From Leucobacter muris (GTDB lineage Bacteria; Actinomycetota; Actinomycetes; Actinomycetales; Microbacteriaceae), in NCBI RefSeq assembly GCF_004028235.1, contig NZ_CP035037.1, positions 2,232,001-2,296,000 on the forward strand: a DNA stretch of 64,000 nt, written 5' to 3'. Position 1 is the stretch's first letter; every line of letters begins with the position of its first letter. The notes below the pieces were generated by a model that saw only the letters and a list, made by a program, of their open reading frames with translations, ran no database searches and was not told the DNA's origin. Shown here in pieces: positions 47,345-56,932 of this stretch. A program made the position numbers and the translations under genes.

Positions 47345-48835
47345 GTGGCTTTGGACCTGCAGGCGATCTCGCGGGCGATCGACGGAACCTGCGTTCCCCG
47401 ACGCCTGGGCGAGCGCACGCCCGTCGACGGCGTCTCGCCGCTCGAGGCCTTCGTCGTCGTAGGCAATCCCGAGTACGCCACCCTCGTCACGGGCGATGAA
47501 GAGGAGCTGATGCGCCGGCTCGCAGCGGCGCGGGCAGGCGGCTCGAGCCCCGATGACGCCGGAGACACGGGCGACGACAGGAACGAGGACGACGGGGATC
47601 CGTTGCTCGGCGCCGTGTTCGTGAGCGACGCCGACACCCCCGCTCTGCGCGCCGCGCTCGAACGGCGCGGCATGACCGCGATCCTCGGCGCGCGCCTCGG
47701 CGGCGCCGCCCTGCACGCCACGCTCTCCGCCCTCATCGCCGACGACCGGGCCGCCGCAGACCGGCTCGTCACCGCCGGCATCAACGTGCTCACCCAGGTC
47801 GCGCGCCGCGGCGGCGTCACCGCCGTCATCGCCGAGCTCGCGCACCGCCTCGACGGCTGGGCCGTGCTGCTCGACGCGCAGGGGCAGCTCATCGGCAGCG
47901 CCGGCGCGGGCCGGCTCCACGTGTCCGATGCGGTCGCCGTCGCTCTCGGCCGGCCGGTGCGCGTGCGGCACGTCGGGCTGCAACTGCACCACGTCGGTTC
48001 CGACAGCGACCTCGCCGGGTACCTGGTCGTCGCGACCCGATCGCGATCCCGCACCCACTCCCGCGACCTCGCCGCGCAATCGGCCGCCCTCCTCGACCTG
48101 CTGCTGCGCACCCACGACCCCTCGCTCACCGAGCATCTGGGTCGCGAGGCGCTGATCGCGACGCTCGACGCGGGCGGGCCGCCTGCGCGCGACCTGCTGC
48201 GCCGCTGGGAGGTGCACGAACCGAGTCTCACCGCGTTCGCACTCGGCGCGAAGACGCGCACCGTGGATCTCGAACGCCTGCTGCGCCGCTGGCTCGACGA
48301 ACTCGGCGCGGAGCACATCTTCGCCTCGGGCTCCGGCCCGGTACGCGGCTTCGTTCGGAACGAGCTCGCGGAGGAGCTCGCGGAACTCGCCGAGGCCCTG
48401 CGTCCGATGGGAGGGGCACGGGTGCACCTCGGTCTCGGCGCCCCGGCCCCCGCGGAGACCCTCGCGCAGAGCGCCGTCCAGGCGAGGCAGGCGCTCGACA
48501 CCGCGCTCGAGGACGGCGAGACCGTGCACCGGTACACGCGGCTGCCGACCGTCGACCTCGTGCTGTCGTCGCTCACCGGCACCCCGAGCGACGCCCTCAC
48601 GAGCCTCCTCGACCCGCTGCGGGACGCGTCGGGAGCGCACGGGGAGCTCGGGCGCACACTCCGGGTCTTCCTCTCGGAGCACGGGGGCCACCGGTCCTCG
48701 GCGCGACGGCTGGGCATCCACCGCCAGACGCTCGCGTCGCGCATCCGCCGCATCGAGGGGCTCACAGGCCTGTCGATGGATCGCGCCGACGACCGCACCG
48801 CCGCCTGGCTCGCCCTGCGAGCCGCGGGGCTCTAG
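47345..48835 (+). CDS. PucR-family transcriptional regulator
   Basis: 496 residues. The N-terminal ~140 residues match the purine-catabolism-regulator-like (PucR) sensor region (SPLEAFVVVGNPEYATLVTG). A middle CdaR/GGDEF-like domain follows (MGGARVHLGLGAPAPAETL, QARQALDTAL), then a C-terminal PucR HTH (FLSEHGGHRSSARRLGIHRQTLASRIRRIE). It is divergent from the dehydrogenase-permease operon and probably controls it in response to the catabolised compound. Confidence 0.88.
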   Translation: MALDLQAISRAIDGTCVPRRLGERTPVDGVSPLEAFVVVGNPEYATLVTGDEEELMRRLAAARAGGSSPDDAGDTGDDRNEDDGDPLLGAVFVSDADTPALRAALERRGMTAILGARLGGAALHATLSALIADDRAAADRLVTAGINVLTQVARRGGVTAVIAELAHRLDGWAVLLDAQGQLIGSAGAGRLHVSDAVAVALGRPVRVRHVGLQLHHVGSDSDLAGYLVVATRSRSRTHSRDLAAQSAALLDLLLRTHDPSLTEHLGREALIATLDAGGPPARDLLRRWEVHEPSLTAFALGAKTRTVDLERLLRRWLDELGAEHIFASGSGPVRGFVRNELAEELAELAEALRPMGGARVHLGLGAPAPAETLAQSAVQARQALDTALEDGETVHRYTRLPTVDLVLSSLTGTPSDALTSLLDPLRDASGAHGELGRTLRVFLSEHGGHRSSARRLGIHRQTLASRIRRIEGLTGLSMDRADDRTAAWLALRAAGL

Positions 48836-48879
48836 CCTCGTTCCGCGGCCGGCCGCTCGCGCCGGACCCGGGCGCCGGT

Positions 48880-50325
48880 TCAGCCTCGCGGATCCTCGAC
48901 CGCGACGGCGAGCTGCTGCACGAGGGGCTCGTGCAGGCCGATGAGGCGCACGTCGCACACGAGCCGGCCCCGCTCGCACTCGACCGCCCAGCGCAGTTCG
49001 GCGGGGTCTGCCGATGAGACCGCCCTCCCGCTCAAGGGGGCCTGCTCGACGCGCACCGGTCCCGTGCGCTCGAGCGCCTCGCCGAGTCTGCGGCGGCGCA
49101 CCGCAGCGGGCTCGTCCTGCAGCACGTTCTCGGCGAGCACGTCGGCGATCCTCTCGACCGGCAGCCCCGCCCGCAACGCGGCGTCGACGCGCTCGGCAGC
49201 GGCGGCGGTCTCCGGCCACACCGTCTCGAGCGGTGGCGAGGCCTCGTGCCCTGCCAGCACCTCGGAGAGCACGCGCGCGGCGAGCGACTCGGCGCCCAAA
49301 CCCTCGGAGTTGGCGAAGACCACCGCGCCGATCCCGCTGGCCCGGTGCCACCGCATGTGCGAGCAGAAGCCGGGCAGGCTGCCGGAGTGCTGCACGACCC
49401 TGCCGAAGCGGCGATCGTGCTCGACGGTGAGCCCCACGCCGTAGCCGATCGCCTCGAGATCGCGGTGCGGGCGGGCCTCGCCGATCCCGAACGGCGTGTG
49501 GATGCGCTGCATCTCGCGCCGCGTCGCCGCCGCGAGCACCTCGGGGCGAAGCGGCTCGGCCGAGAAACCGGAGGCGAGGAACGCCGCCCAGGTCGCGATG
49601 TCGTCGACCGTGCTGAAGAGCCCGCCGATGCAGGCGAGCGCGCCGTGGCCGACGTAGGGCTCCTCCTGGAAGCTCCGCCCGTCGTCGAAGGTGCGGTAGC
49701 CGAGCGCGAGGGCCGATCCCGCGCCGTACTCCTGGGCGACGTATCGCGTCCGGTCGAGCCCGAGCGGGCGCAGCAGGCGCTCAGCGACGACCGCTTCCAC
49801 CGTCTCGCCCGTGACCGCCTCGACGGCGCGCCCGACGAACGACATGCCGAGGTTCGAATACTGGTACGTCTCCCCCGGCTCCGCGGTGAGCCGCAGGCCT
49901 GCGCGGCCGAGGCCCGCGATCGCCTGCCGGGAGTCGCCGAGCCGACGGTCGCCCCACGCGTTGTCCTCGGGCAGGCCCGAGCAGTTCGTGAGCAGCTGCC
50001 GGATCGTGACGCGCCGCTCCTCGCCGTCGAGCAGCAGGCGGACGCCCGGAACGCAGGCATCGAGCGGGGCGTCGAAGTCGAGCAGTCCCTCGTCGCGCAG
50101 GCTCAGGGCCGCCGCGGCGAGAAAGCTCGTCGACATCGAGGCGACGCGGAAGACGGTGCCGCGGTCGGCCGTGCTGGCCGGGCCGCTCGGAGCACCCGCG
50201 GCTTTCCAGGCGACCACCCCGTCCCGGTCGAACACCGCCGCGACCGCGGCAGGCGCGAGCCCGAGATCGTGCGCTTCGAAGGCCGCCTCGAGCGACCGCT
50301 CAGCGGCACCGGTGAACGCCGTCAC
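48880..50325 (-). CDS. serine hydrolase of the beta-lactamase/class C PBP family, catalytic Lys replaced
   Basis: 481 residues with the beta-lactamase class C fold: YxN motif as YQYSNLG, and the KTG-equivalent HSGSLPG. The SxxK motif is SMST (63-66) in FRVASMSTSF, where homologues have SMTK or SVSK; Thr66 is ACG at 50128-50130, one base from AAG. Without this lysine acylation should be badly impaired. No signal peptide is visible, so it is probably cytosolic. GTG 50325 has GAGGAG upstream, overlapping the DUF2993 stop region. Confidence 0.82.
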   Translation of the reverse strand: MTAFTGAAERSLEAAFEAHDLGLAPAAVAAVFDRDGVVAWKAAGAPSGPASTADRGTVFRVASMSTSFLAAAALSLRDEGLLDFDAPLDACVPGVRLLLDGEERRVTIRQLLTNCSGLPEDNAWGDRRLGDSRQAIAGLGRAGLRLTAEPGETYQYSNLGMSFVGRAVEAVTGETVEAVVAERLLRPLGLDRTRYVAQEYGAGSALALGYRTFDDGRSFQEEPYVGHGALACIGGLFSTVDDIATWAAFLASGFSAEPLRPEVLAAATRREMQRIHTPFGIGEARPHRDLEAIGYGVGLTVEHDRRFGRVVQHSGSLPGFCSHMRWHRASGIGAVVFANSEGLGAESLAARVLSEVLAGHEASPPLETVWPETAAAAERVDAALRAGLPVERIADVLAENVLQDEPAAVRRRRLGEALERTGPVRVEQAPLSGRAVSSADPAELRWAVECERGRLVCDVRLIGLHEPLVQQLAVAVEDPRG

Positions 50326-50327
50326 GC

Positions 50328-51098
50328 CTACTCCTCGCTGCAGCTGCCGTTCAGGCGCTCGCGCTCGTCCGAGACGATGCCGGGCGCCAGGTCGGCGCTG
50401 ATCGTGGCCGATCCCGTGCTCGACAGCGTGATACCCGTGAGCGCGACGCCCCGGGGCAGCTGATCGCGCACGCACAGCACCTGCGGTTGCAGCAGCGGGT
50501 CGAGCAGCCCGCCTGCGGCCTGCGCCAGCTGCTCGGTGCTGAGATCGAGCCCGGCCGCGGTGACGCCGCGCGGTTCGATCTCGATCTCACCCGCGCCGGC
50601 CACCGCGACCCCCAGCGACGCCGAGAGCGGCACCTCCTGACCGAAGATCTCGATCGAGCGCCCCACCACGAGCGAGCCGTCCCGCACCTCGCCGGTCTGC
50701 GCGACGCCCTGGGTCACGAGATTCACCACGGGACCGAGCTGATCCCGGTCGACCCTGAGCGACACCGACGCATCGCGGATCTCACCGACCATGGGGTTGA
50801 ACGGCACGAGCGAGGCGTGCACCGTCGCGTCGGCCTTGACGCCCTCGATGAGCGGCGCATCCGGCACCGTGACCGTGACATCGCCCACCCCGCCGCGGAA
50901 CGCGTTCAGCAACGCCGATCCGCCCATCGAGACCTCGACGGGGTGATCGACCGTCAGCCTGAGGCCGACGCGAGCCGCGCCGCGAATCGTGTCGGGCACG
51001 ATCAGCCGCAGCGCGACCTCGGCCGCACCGCCCAGCAGCACGACCGCCACCACCACGCCCAGCAGCCTCGGCCACCAGCGCGATTCCCGCTCGCTCAT
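50328..51098 (-). CDS. DUF2993 (LmeA-like) exported/membrane-anchored protein
   Basis: 256 residues: an N-terminal membrane anchor (WWPRLLGVVVAVVLLGGAAE) and a DUF2993 beta-rich domain (VEVSMGGSALLNAFRGGVGDVTV, DQLGPVVNLV, LPRGVALTGITLSSTGS). Mycobacterial LmeA of this family is a periplasmic mannosyltransferase accessory that binds phospholipid. Followed within 2 bases by the serine-hydrolase gene, and preceded closely by argS. Confidence 0.8.
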   Translation of the reverse strand: MSERESRWWPRLLGVVVAVVLLGGAAEVALRLIVPDTIRGAARVGLRLTVDHPVEVSMGGSALLNAFRGGVGDVTVTVPDAPLIEGVKADATVHASLVPFNPMVGEIRDASVSLRVDRDQLGPVVNLVTQGVAQTGEVRDGSLVVGRSIEIFGQEVPLSASLGVAVAGAGEIEIEPRGVTAAGLDLSTEQLAQAAGGLLDPLLQPQVLCVRDQLPRGVALTGITLSSTGSATISADLAPGIVSDERERLNGSCSEE

Positions 51099-51124
51099 CC
51101 TCGCGGCTCCGATCCGTGCCGGCG

Positions 51125-52795
51125 TCAGAGCCGCTCGGGGGCCGAGACGCCGAGCAGGTCGAGGCCGTTGCGCAGCACCTGGCCGGCGGCGTCGTTCAGC
51201 CACAGCCGTGTGCGATGCAGATCCTCGACGGGCTCCTCACCCATCGGGATCACACGGCAGTTGTCGTACCAGCGGTGGTAGGCCGCGGCGAGCTCCTCGA
51301 GGAAGCGGGCGATGCGGTGCGGCTCGCGCAGCTCGGCCGCGCCCGCCACGATGCCGGGGTACTGCTGCAGCTTGCCGAGCAGCTCGGCCTCCGTCTGATG
51401 CGTGAGCAGCTCGGGCGCGAACGCGCTGCGGTCGACACCCGCGGCGGCTGCGTTGCGGTCGACCGCGCAGGTACGGGCGTGCGCGTACTGCACGTAGAAC
51501 ACCGGGTTGTCGTTCGTGCGGCTGCGCAGCTTCTCGCCGTCGAGGGCGAGCGGCGAGTCGGCCGGGTAGCGGGCCAGCCAGTAGCGCAGCGCGTCGCTGC
51601 CGAGCCACTCGAGCAGGTCGTCGAGCTCGATGATGTTGCCCGCTCGCTTCGACAGGCGCGCACCGTTGAGGTTGACGAGCTGCCCGATGAGCACGGTGAT
51701 GTCGGTCTCGATGTCGTCGCCCGCGGCACCGGCGATGGCGGTGAGGCGGCCGATGTAGCCGTGGTGGTCGGCGCCCAGCAGGTAGATCTTCTCGCCGAAG
51801 CCGCGATCCATCTTCGACAGGTAGTAGGCGGCGTCGGCCGCGAAGTAGGTGAAGACGCCGTTGCCGCGCGTGAAGACGCGATCCTTATCGTCGCCGAAGG
51901 CGGTCGTGCGCACCCACACCGCGTCGTCCTCGTCGTACACGTGGCCCTGCTCGCGCAGGCGGTCGATCGCCGACTCGATGGGGCTCTTACCGCCGCCCTC
52001 GGCGGGCGCGTGCAGAGTGCGCTCCGAGAAGAACACGTCGAAGTGCACGTTGAAGCGCTCGAGCGAATCCTTGATCTCGGCGAGCTGCAGCTGGTAGCCG
52101 AGCTCCTGCGCCTGCTCGAGTGCCGCGTCGCGGTCGCTCGCGGCGAGCTCGGCGAGCCCCGGGAGCTGCTCGCGCACGCGGGCGCCGAGCGACTGGATGT
52201 ACTCGCCCGGGTAGGCGTCCTCGGGAGCCTCCTCGCCGAGCGCGGCGGCCAGCACCGAGCGCCCGAACTTGTTCATCTGCGCGCCCGCATCGTTGATGTA
52301 GTACTCGCTCGTCACCTCGGCACCGGCCGCGCGCAGCACGCGCGCCGTCGAATCGCCGAGCGCCGCCCAGCGGGTGTGACCCATGTGCAGCGGTCCGGTG
52401 GGGTTGGCGCTCACGAACTCGAGGTTGATCTTCTGACCGGCGAGCGCGTCGCCGCGGCCGTAGGCCTCGCCCTGCTCGACCACGCGGCGCGCGGTCTCAC
52501 CCGCGCTGGCGGCGTCGAGGGTGATGTTGATGAAGCCGGGGCCGGCGATCTCGGCCTTCGCCACGCCGTCGATCTCGGCGGCGCGCGCCGAGATCTCCTC
52601 GGCGAGCTCGCGCGGGTTCGCGCCGATCCGCTTCGCGAACTTCATGGCGGCGTTCGACGCCCAGTCGCCGTGCTCGCGGTTCTTGGGCCGCTCCACCTGC
52701 GTGTCCTGCTCGGTGACCTCGATGTCGGCGCCGCGGGCGGCGACGATATCGGTCAGGATGCGGGCGAGGGCGCTGGCGAGTTCTTGTGGCGTCAC
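51125..52795 (-). CDS. argS: arginyl-tRNA synthetase
   Basis: 556 residues, class I. HIGH motif as LHMGHTRWAALGD within NPTGPLHMGH, the ArgS-type NxAGAQMNKFGRS segment, and LSKRAGN in the KMSKS position. N-terminal Add-1 domain (REHGDWASNAAMKFAKR). It is the usual upstream neighbour of lysA in actinobacteria, but not here. Confidence 0.96.
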   Translation of the reverse strand: MTPQELASALARILTDIVAARGADIEVTEQDTQVERPKNREHGDWASNAAMKFAKRIGANPRELAEEISARAAEIDGVAKAEIAGPGFINITLDAASAGETARRVVEQGEAYGRGDALAGQKINLEFVSANPTGPLHMGHTRWAALGDSTARVLRAAGAEVTSEYYINDAGAQMNKFGRSVLAAALGEEAPEDAYPGEYIQSLGARVREQLPGLAELAASDRDAALEQAQELGYQLQLAEIKDSLERFNVHFDVFFSERTLHAPAEGGGKSPIESAIDRLREQGHVYDEDDAVWVRTTAFGDDKDRVFTRGNGVFTYFAADAAYYLSKMDRGFGEKIYLLGADHHGYIGRLTAIAGAAGDDIETDITVLIGQLVNLNGARLSKRAGNIIELDDLLEWLGSDALRYWLARYPADSPLALDGEKLRSRTNDNPVFYVQYAHARTCAVDRNAAAAGVDRSAFAPELLTHQTEAELLGKLQQYPGIVAGAAELREPHRIARFLEELAAAYHRWYDNCRVIPMGEEPVEDLHRTRLWLNDAAGQVLRNGLDLLGVSAPERL

Positions 52796-52850
52796 AAGCG
52801 TCCAGTCTAGTCGGCCGCGACCGATGGCTCCGCCGGGGCGGGCCCGGCGC

Positions 52851-54533
52851 TCAGCCCCGCTGACGGGAGTACACCCGGCGCCCGTCGATCCAGGTCTCGT
52901 CGACCACCGCGGTGTGCAGTTCCTCGGGGTTGATCGCGAAGAGGTTGCGATCGAGCACCGCGAGATCTGCGAGGCGGCCGGCCCGCAGCCGGCCGGTGAC
53001 GTGGTCGAGGTGGTTCACCCGCGCCGTGCCCGAGGTGTACGCGTTGACGGCCTGCCCCACGGTGAGCGCCTGCGCCTCGCCCAGCGCCGCCGAGGCCGAC
53101 CCCGGCCGCCTGCGGTTCACGGCGACGTGGATCGCCTGGATCGGATCGGGCGACGACACGGGCCAGTCGCTGCCCGCGGCGAGCGGAGCACCGGCACCGG
53201 CGAGGGCCGCGAACGGGTAGAGCGTCTGCTCGACGCCGTCGGGGAGGAACGGGATCACCAGCTCGTCGAGCTGCGGGTCGTGCGCCGCCCACAGCGGCTG
53301 CAGGTTCGCCGTCGCCCCCAGCTCCGCGAAGCGCGCGAGGTCGGGCTGCGCCACCGTCTCGAGGTGGGCCAGGTGGTGGCGCAGGCCCCGATCGCCGTTG
53401 ATACGCGCAGCGTGTTCGAGCGCGTCCAGCGCGTCCGTGACCGCGCGGTCGCCGAGGGCGTGGAAGTGCACCTGCATGCCGCTCGCGTCGATCGCGGCGA
53501 CGAACTCGGCGAGCTGCGCCGGCGGGAAGAACGCGATGCCCGTGCTGTCGGTCCGGGCTCCCGCGTGGTCGCGGTAGTGGCCGTGCATGGCGGCGGTGCG
53601 GCTCTCGGCGACGCCGTCGACCATGATCTTCACGGTGCCGAGCGAGAACCGCTCGGCCGGGTGCAGCGCCGCCACCGCGTCGCGGCGCTCGATCAGCCCT
53701 GCGAGCTGCGCGACGCCGGAGGTGCGATCCCACCACTGCGCCCCGCGCACCCGGGCGAGCAGGGCGCCCCGCTCGAGGGCCCGCAGGTAGACCGGCAGCG
53801 TGTCGGGCCGGCCCATGAGGCTGCCCACCGCCGCGTCCTGCCACGCCGTCACCCCGAACGCCAGCATGCGCCGCTGGGCCTCGAGCAGGCCGACGTACGC
53901 GTCCTCCTCGGTCGGCATCGCCCGCACCGCGTCGAAGAGGAACATCGCGCCGTCGTGGACCGTGCCCGCGGGCGTGCCGTCCGGTTCCCGCTCGAAGCGC
54001 CCGTCGCGCGGGTCGGGCGTCGTCTCGTCGATGCCCGCCGCGAGGAACGCGCGCCTGTTCGCCCAGGCGCTGTGATGGTCGCGGTTCTCGAGCAGCACGG
54101 GACGATCCGGCACGACGGCGTCGAGCAGATCCCGCGTGGGAGTGCCGCCGGGGAACGCGTCCATCGACCATCCCGCACCGATGATCCACGACCGCTCGGG
54201 GTGCGCCTCGGCGTAGCGGCGAATGGCGGCAAGCACGGCCTCGGCGTCGGGGCAGTCGGACAGGTCGCACCCGAGCAGCTCCGTACCGGCGATCACCGGA
54301 TGCGCGTGCGCGTCCTGGAAGCCGGGGATCAGCAGCCGCCCGTCGAGGTCGATGCGCTGCGCGGCGCGAGGGGCGAGGCGCGCCACCTCCTCGGCGTCGC
54401 AGCTGAGGATGCGCCCGCCGCCCACCGCGATCCCGCCCGCGCGCGGCCCATCGCCGAGGCCGGTGTGGATCCAGCCGTTCTCGAAGACCGCGTCGACCGT
54501 CCGGGACGCAGGCTCATCGGTGCCGCGCGTCAT
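52851..54533 (-). CDS. amidohydrolase family protein (YtcJ/amidohydrolase-3 type)
   Basis: 560 residues with the amidohydrolase-3 fold: N-terminal sandwich (VFENGWIHTGLG), metal ligands HAHP, VKIMVDGVAESRTAAM (bridging Lys region), QVHFHALGDRA, HLAHLETV and GSDWPVSSPDP. Such enzymes hydrolyse N-acyl or cyclic amide bonds; the substrate is not predictable. ATG 54533 overlaps the antiporter stop (ATGA), so both were one operon before the IS insertion. Confidence 0.87.
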   Translation of the reverse strand: MTRGTDEPASRTVDAVFENGWIHTGLGDGPRAGGIAVGGGRILSCDAEEVARLAPRAAQRIDLDGRLLIPGFQDAHAHPVIAGTELLGCDLSDCPDAEAVLAAIRRYAEAHPERSWIIGAGWSMDAFPGGTPTRDLLDAVVPDRPVLLENRDHHSAWANRRAFLAAGIDETTPDPRDGRFEREPDGTPAGTVHDGAMFLFDAVRAMPTEEDAYVGLLEAQRRMLAFGVTAWQDAAVGSLMGRPDTLPVYLRALERGALLARVRGAQWWDRTSGVAQLAGLIERRDAVAALHPAERFSLGTVKIMVDGVAESRTAAMHGHYRDHAGARTDSTGIAFFPPAQLAEFVAAIDASGMQVHFHALGDRAVTDALDALEHAARINGDRGLRHHLAHLETVAQPDLARFAELGATANLQPLWAAHDPQLDELVIPFLPDGVEQTLYPFAALAGAGAPLAAGSDWPVSSPDPIQAIHVAVNRRRPGSASAALGEAQALTVGQAVNAYTSGTARVNHLDHVTGRLRAGRLADLAVLDRNLFAINPEELHTAVVDETWIDGRRVYSRQRG

Positions 54534-55437
54534 CGCGAATGCTCCTTCCGCACGGCGACCTCCGGGCGATCGCCCCACCCGAGCGCTCCCACGAGCCGCA
54601 CCCCGAGGAGGCCGTGCAGCAGCACGCTGCCGAGCACCGTGACCACCATCACGTACAGCGCCGTGTTCGCCGCCGCGCCGTCGAGCGCATTGAACGCGAG
54701 CAGACCGAACATGATCGTCGAGGTGCCTCGGGGCCCGAGCACCCCGAGCGTCAGACGCTCCCGGCGACTCGCGCGACTGCCGAGGAAGGCGGCGAGCACC
54801 GGCAGAGCCCGCAGCAGCGTGAGCGCGAGCAGACCGTAGAGCAGGTACGCCCACTCGATGGGGGCGAGGAACACGAGCGCCGCCGCCGCGCCGAACACGA
54901 ACCACATGATGAGCGACGACAACACACCGATCTCGTCGAGCAGCGACACCTCGTCGCGCAGCACCTCGTCGCCGGAAGGCTCCCGCCGCACCCGCACGCT
55001 CTTATAGGCGATGCCGGCGAGGAACGCGGCGAGAAAACCGTTGCCGTGCACCACCGTGGCGCCCGCGTACACGATGATCGGCAGCAGCACCGTGCCGAGA
55101 CGGATGCCGTGCGCCGAGGCCCACCCCCGCGCGACGGCCGCTCGCGCGAGCCAACCGGCCAGCAAGCCGGCACCCACGCCGATGAGCAGCGCGAAGCCGA
55201 TCTCCGGCACGGCGTGCTCCACCACGTCGAGCAGCGACCCGTCCTGCGCCGGCGCCTGGGCGGCGATCAGTGCCACGGCGAAGAGGGGCGATCGGATCGC
55301 GTCAGCATATCCGCTCTCGACAACGAGGCTCTGGCGGAGACGCCTCGGCAGCCGCCGATCCCGCAGCATCTCGCCGGCCGGGGCGAAGTCGACCGGCATC
55401 ACGATGAGTGCGATGAGCGCCACCACCACGAGCGAGG
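54530..55437 (-). pseudogene. cation:proton antiporter (NhaP/CPA1 type), 5' end removed at the IS3 junction
   Basis: About 302 residues of the C-terminal part remain: DGSLLDVVEHAVPEIGFALL, HGNGFLAAFLAGIAYKSVRV, LGVLGPRGTSTIMFGLLAFN. CPA1 antiporters need their N-terminal helices (usual length near 400 or more). The frame is open to the IS end at 55438, and the missing 5' part is not found on the other side of the IS. Codon use matches the core genome. Confidence 0.85.
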
Positions 55438-55486
55438 TGAATTGGCCTGGTTTGAGTTCCGATCTTTATACAAGGATGGAACTACG

Positions 55487-55801
55487 ATGCCAAGCAAATA
55501 TGACCCTGAACTTCGCCAGCGCGCACTTCGGATGCTCGCCGAAGCCCGTCCCGAGCACGAGTCGCTGACCGCGGCCTGCCGACACGTCGGTGGGCTCCTC
55601 GGAGTGAGCCCGGAGACGCTGCGCGTGTGGCAGCGCCGCTACGACATCGATACCGGCGCGAAGCCTGGCACCTCGATCGATATGGCCCAGGAGAACCGGC
55701 GGTTACGCCGCGAGGTGAGCGAGCTCCGTAAGGCCAACGAGGTACTCAAAGCCGCGAGCGTGTTTTTCGCGAAGGAACTCGACCGGCCACGAACGAAATG
55801 A
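55487..55801 (+). CDS. IS3-family transposase OrfA
   Basis: 104 residues: N-terminal HTH (MPSKYDPELRQRALRMLAEA, LGVSPETLRVWQRRYDID) and a C-terminal leucine-zipper coiled coil (ENRRLRREVSELRKANEVLK). AAGGATGG precedes ATG 55487. Fused to OrfB by -1 frameshifting in this family. Confidence 0.93.
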   Translation: MPSKYDPELRQRALRMLAEARPEHESLTAACRHVGGLLGVSPETLRVWQRRYDIDTGAKPGTSIDMAQENRRLRREVSELRKANEVLKAASVFFAKELDRPRTK

Positions 55802-56709
55802 TCAGATTCATCGACGAGTACCGTGATCGTTTCGGGGTCGAGTTCCTCTGTCGTACGCTGCGTGCGGCAGTTCGTGGGTTCCTCACCTCCCGCGGATACC
55901 GGGCCGCGAAAGCCCGGTCGGCCTCAGCCAGGCAGCTGCGCGACGAGTTGCTCCTCCCTGAGATCCGGCGGCTCCACGCGAAGCACTATGGCGTGTACGG
56001 GCGCCGGAAGATGCATGCCCTGCTGAAGCGTGAGGGGTGGAAGATCGGCCGCGACCAGACCGAGCGTCTGATGCGGCTCGCCGGCGTGCGCGGGGTACGG
56101 AAATCAAAGCGCGTGTTCACCACACGCCCTAACAAAACGGCGGCACTGCCTGCCGATCTCGTCAACCGGAGATTCGCCGCTGACGGGCCGCGCAAGCTCT
56201 GGGTGTGCGACGTGACCTACGTCGCCACCTGGTCTGGGTTCGCCTATGTCGCGTTCGTCACTGACGTGTACTCGCGCAGAATCGTGGGCTGGAATGTCGC
56301 TGCGACGCTGAAATCTGAGGTTCTGCCGATGCAGGCACTCGATATGGCTGCGTGGCAATCGGGCGGCAGGCTCGATGGCCTGATCCATCACGCCGATCAC
56401 GGGTCGAATTACACCGCCATGGTCTATACGGATCGCATTGCGGAACTCGGAGCAGTGCCCTCGACCGGGACGGTCGGCGACAGTTTTGACAATGCCATGG
56501 CTGAGGCGGTCAACAACCTCTACAAGACCGAACTGATCCGACAGCAGGGCCCCTGGCGGACGGTTGAGCAGGTCGAACTCGCGACCCTCGAATACGTGTG
56601 GTGGTGGAACCATGAGCGCCTTCACGGGGAGCTCGATATGCGTACCCCGATCGAGGTCGAGCAGGCCTACTATGCTGAGGCCGAGGAACTTCTGTCACCG
56701 ACAGGTTGA
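55798..56709 (+). CDS. IS3-family transposase OrfB (DDE integrase core)
   Basis: 303 residues with HTH_21 (HYGVYGRRKMHALLKREGW) and the DDE core: D in WVCDVTYV, D in HHADHGSNYT, E in MAEAVNNLYKTELI. Starts at 55798, overlapping the orfA stop as ATGA. Intact. Confidence 0.94.
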   Translation: MIRFIDEYRDRFGVEFLCRTLRAAVRGFLTSRGYRAAKARSASARQLRDELLLPEIRRLHAKHYGVYGRRKMHALLKREGWKIGRDQTERLMRLAGVRGVRKSKRVFTTRPNKTAALPADLVNRRFAADGPRKLWVCDVTYVATWSGFAYVAFVTDVYSRRIVGWNVAATLKSEVLPMQALDMAAWQSGGRLDGLIHHADHGSNYTAMVYTDRIAELGAVPSTGTVGDSFDNAMAEAVNNLYKTELIRQQGPWRTVEQVELATLEYVWWWNHERLHGELDMRTPIEVEQAYYAEAEELLSPTG

Positions 56710-56746
56710 CAGGAAAACCGGTCGGAACTCAAACCAGGCCAATTCA

Positions 56747-56932
56747 CATCGGCTCGCCCCGTTCTGTTGCGAAGCGCCGATGCAAGGATTGAGTGGTCTT
56801 TTCGCTGTGGAGGTGTTGGCAAGCTGTTCCACTGCGCGGGGGCATGTGTCAATATTGTGAGACACGAACTGATGTCCTTTCGAGGGCCTCACTGGCCTCT
56901 GGTGTTCCAGCACCAGGGGCCAGTTCTCTTGG
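56747..56932. other. 186-bp stretch between the IS and the Cys-tailed HTH gene
   Basis: No gene is supported. A hairpin (ACTGGCC 56891-56897 with CTGGTG 56899-56904, pairing to CACCAG 56911-56916 and GGCCAGT 56918-56924) probably terminates the minus-strand HTH gene. GTTCTGTTGCGAAG near 56760 faintly recalls IS6-family ends but is not enough to call one. Confidence 0.55.
56891..56924 (-). terminator. hairpin downstream of the Cys-tailed HTH gene
   Basis: ACTGGCC-T-CTGGTG pairs with CACCAG-G-GGCCAGT across a TTCCAG loop, 9 bases past the stop at 56933. Confidence 0.7.

Larger units (their letters stand above)
55438..56746 (+). mobile_element. IS3-family insertion sequence, complete copy
   Basis: 1309 bp with terminal TG...CA. 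The left end TGAATTGGCCTGGTTTGAGT and onward matches the inverted right end for 25 bases. It carries orfA and orfB with an ATGA overlap. The flanking 3 bases differ (AGG left, CAT right), so there is no target duplication, indicating rearrangement after insertion. A second copy in the opposite orientation starts at 63602. Confidence 0.93.

Noticed and set aside
56755-56785. IS6-family end next to the IS3 copy
   Set aside because: Only about 14 bases (GTTCTGTTGCGAAG) resemble such ends and no IS6 transposase is present.
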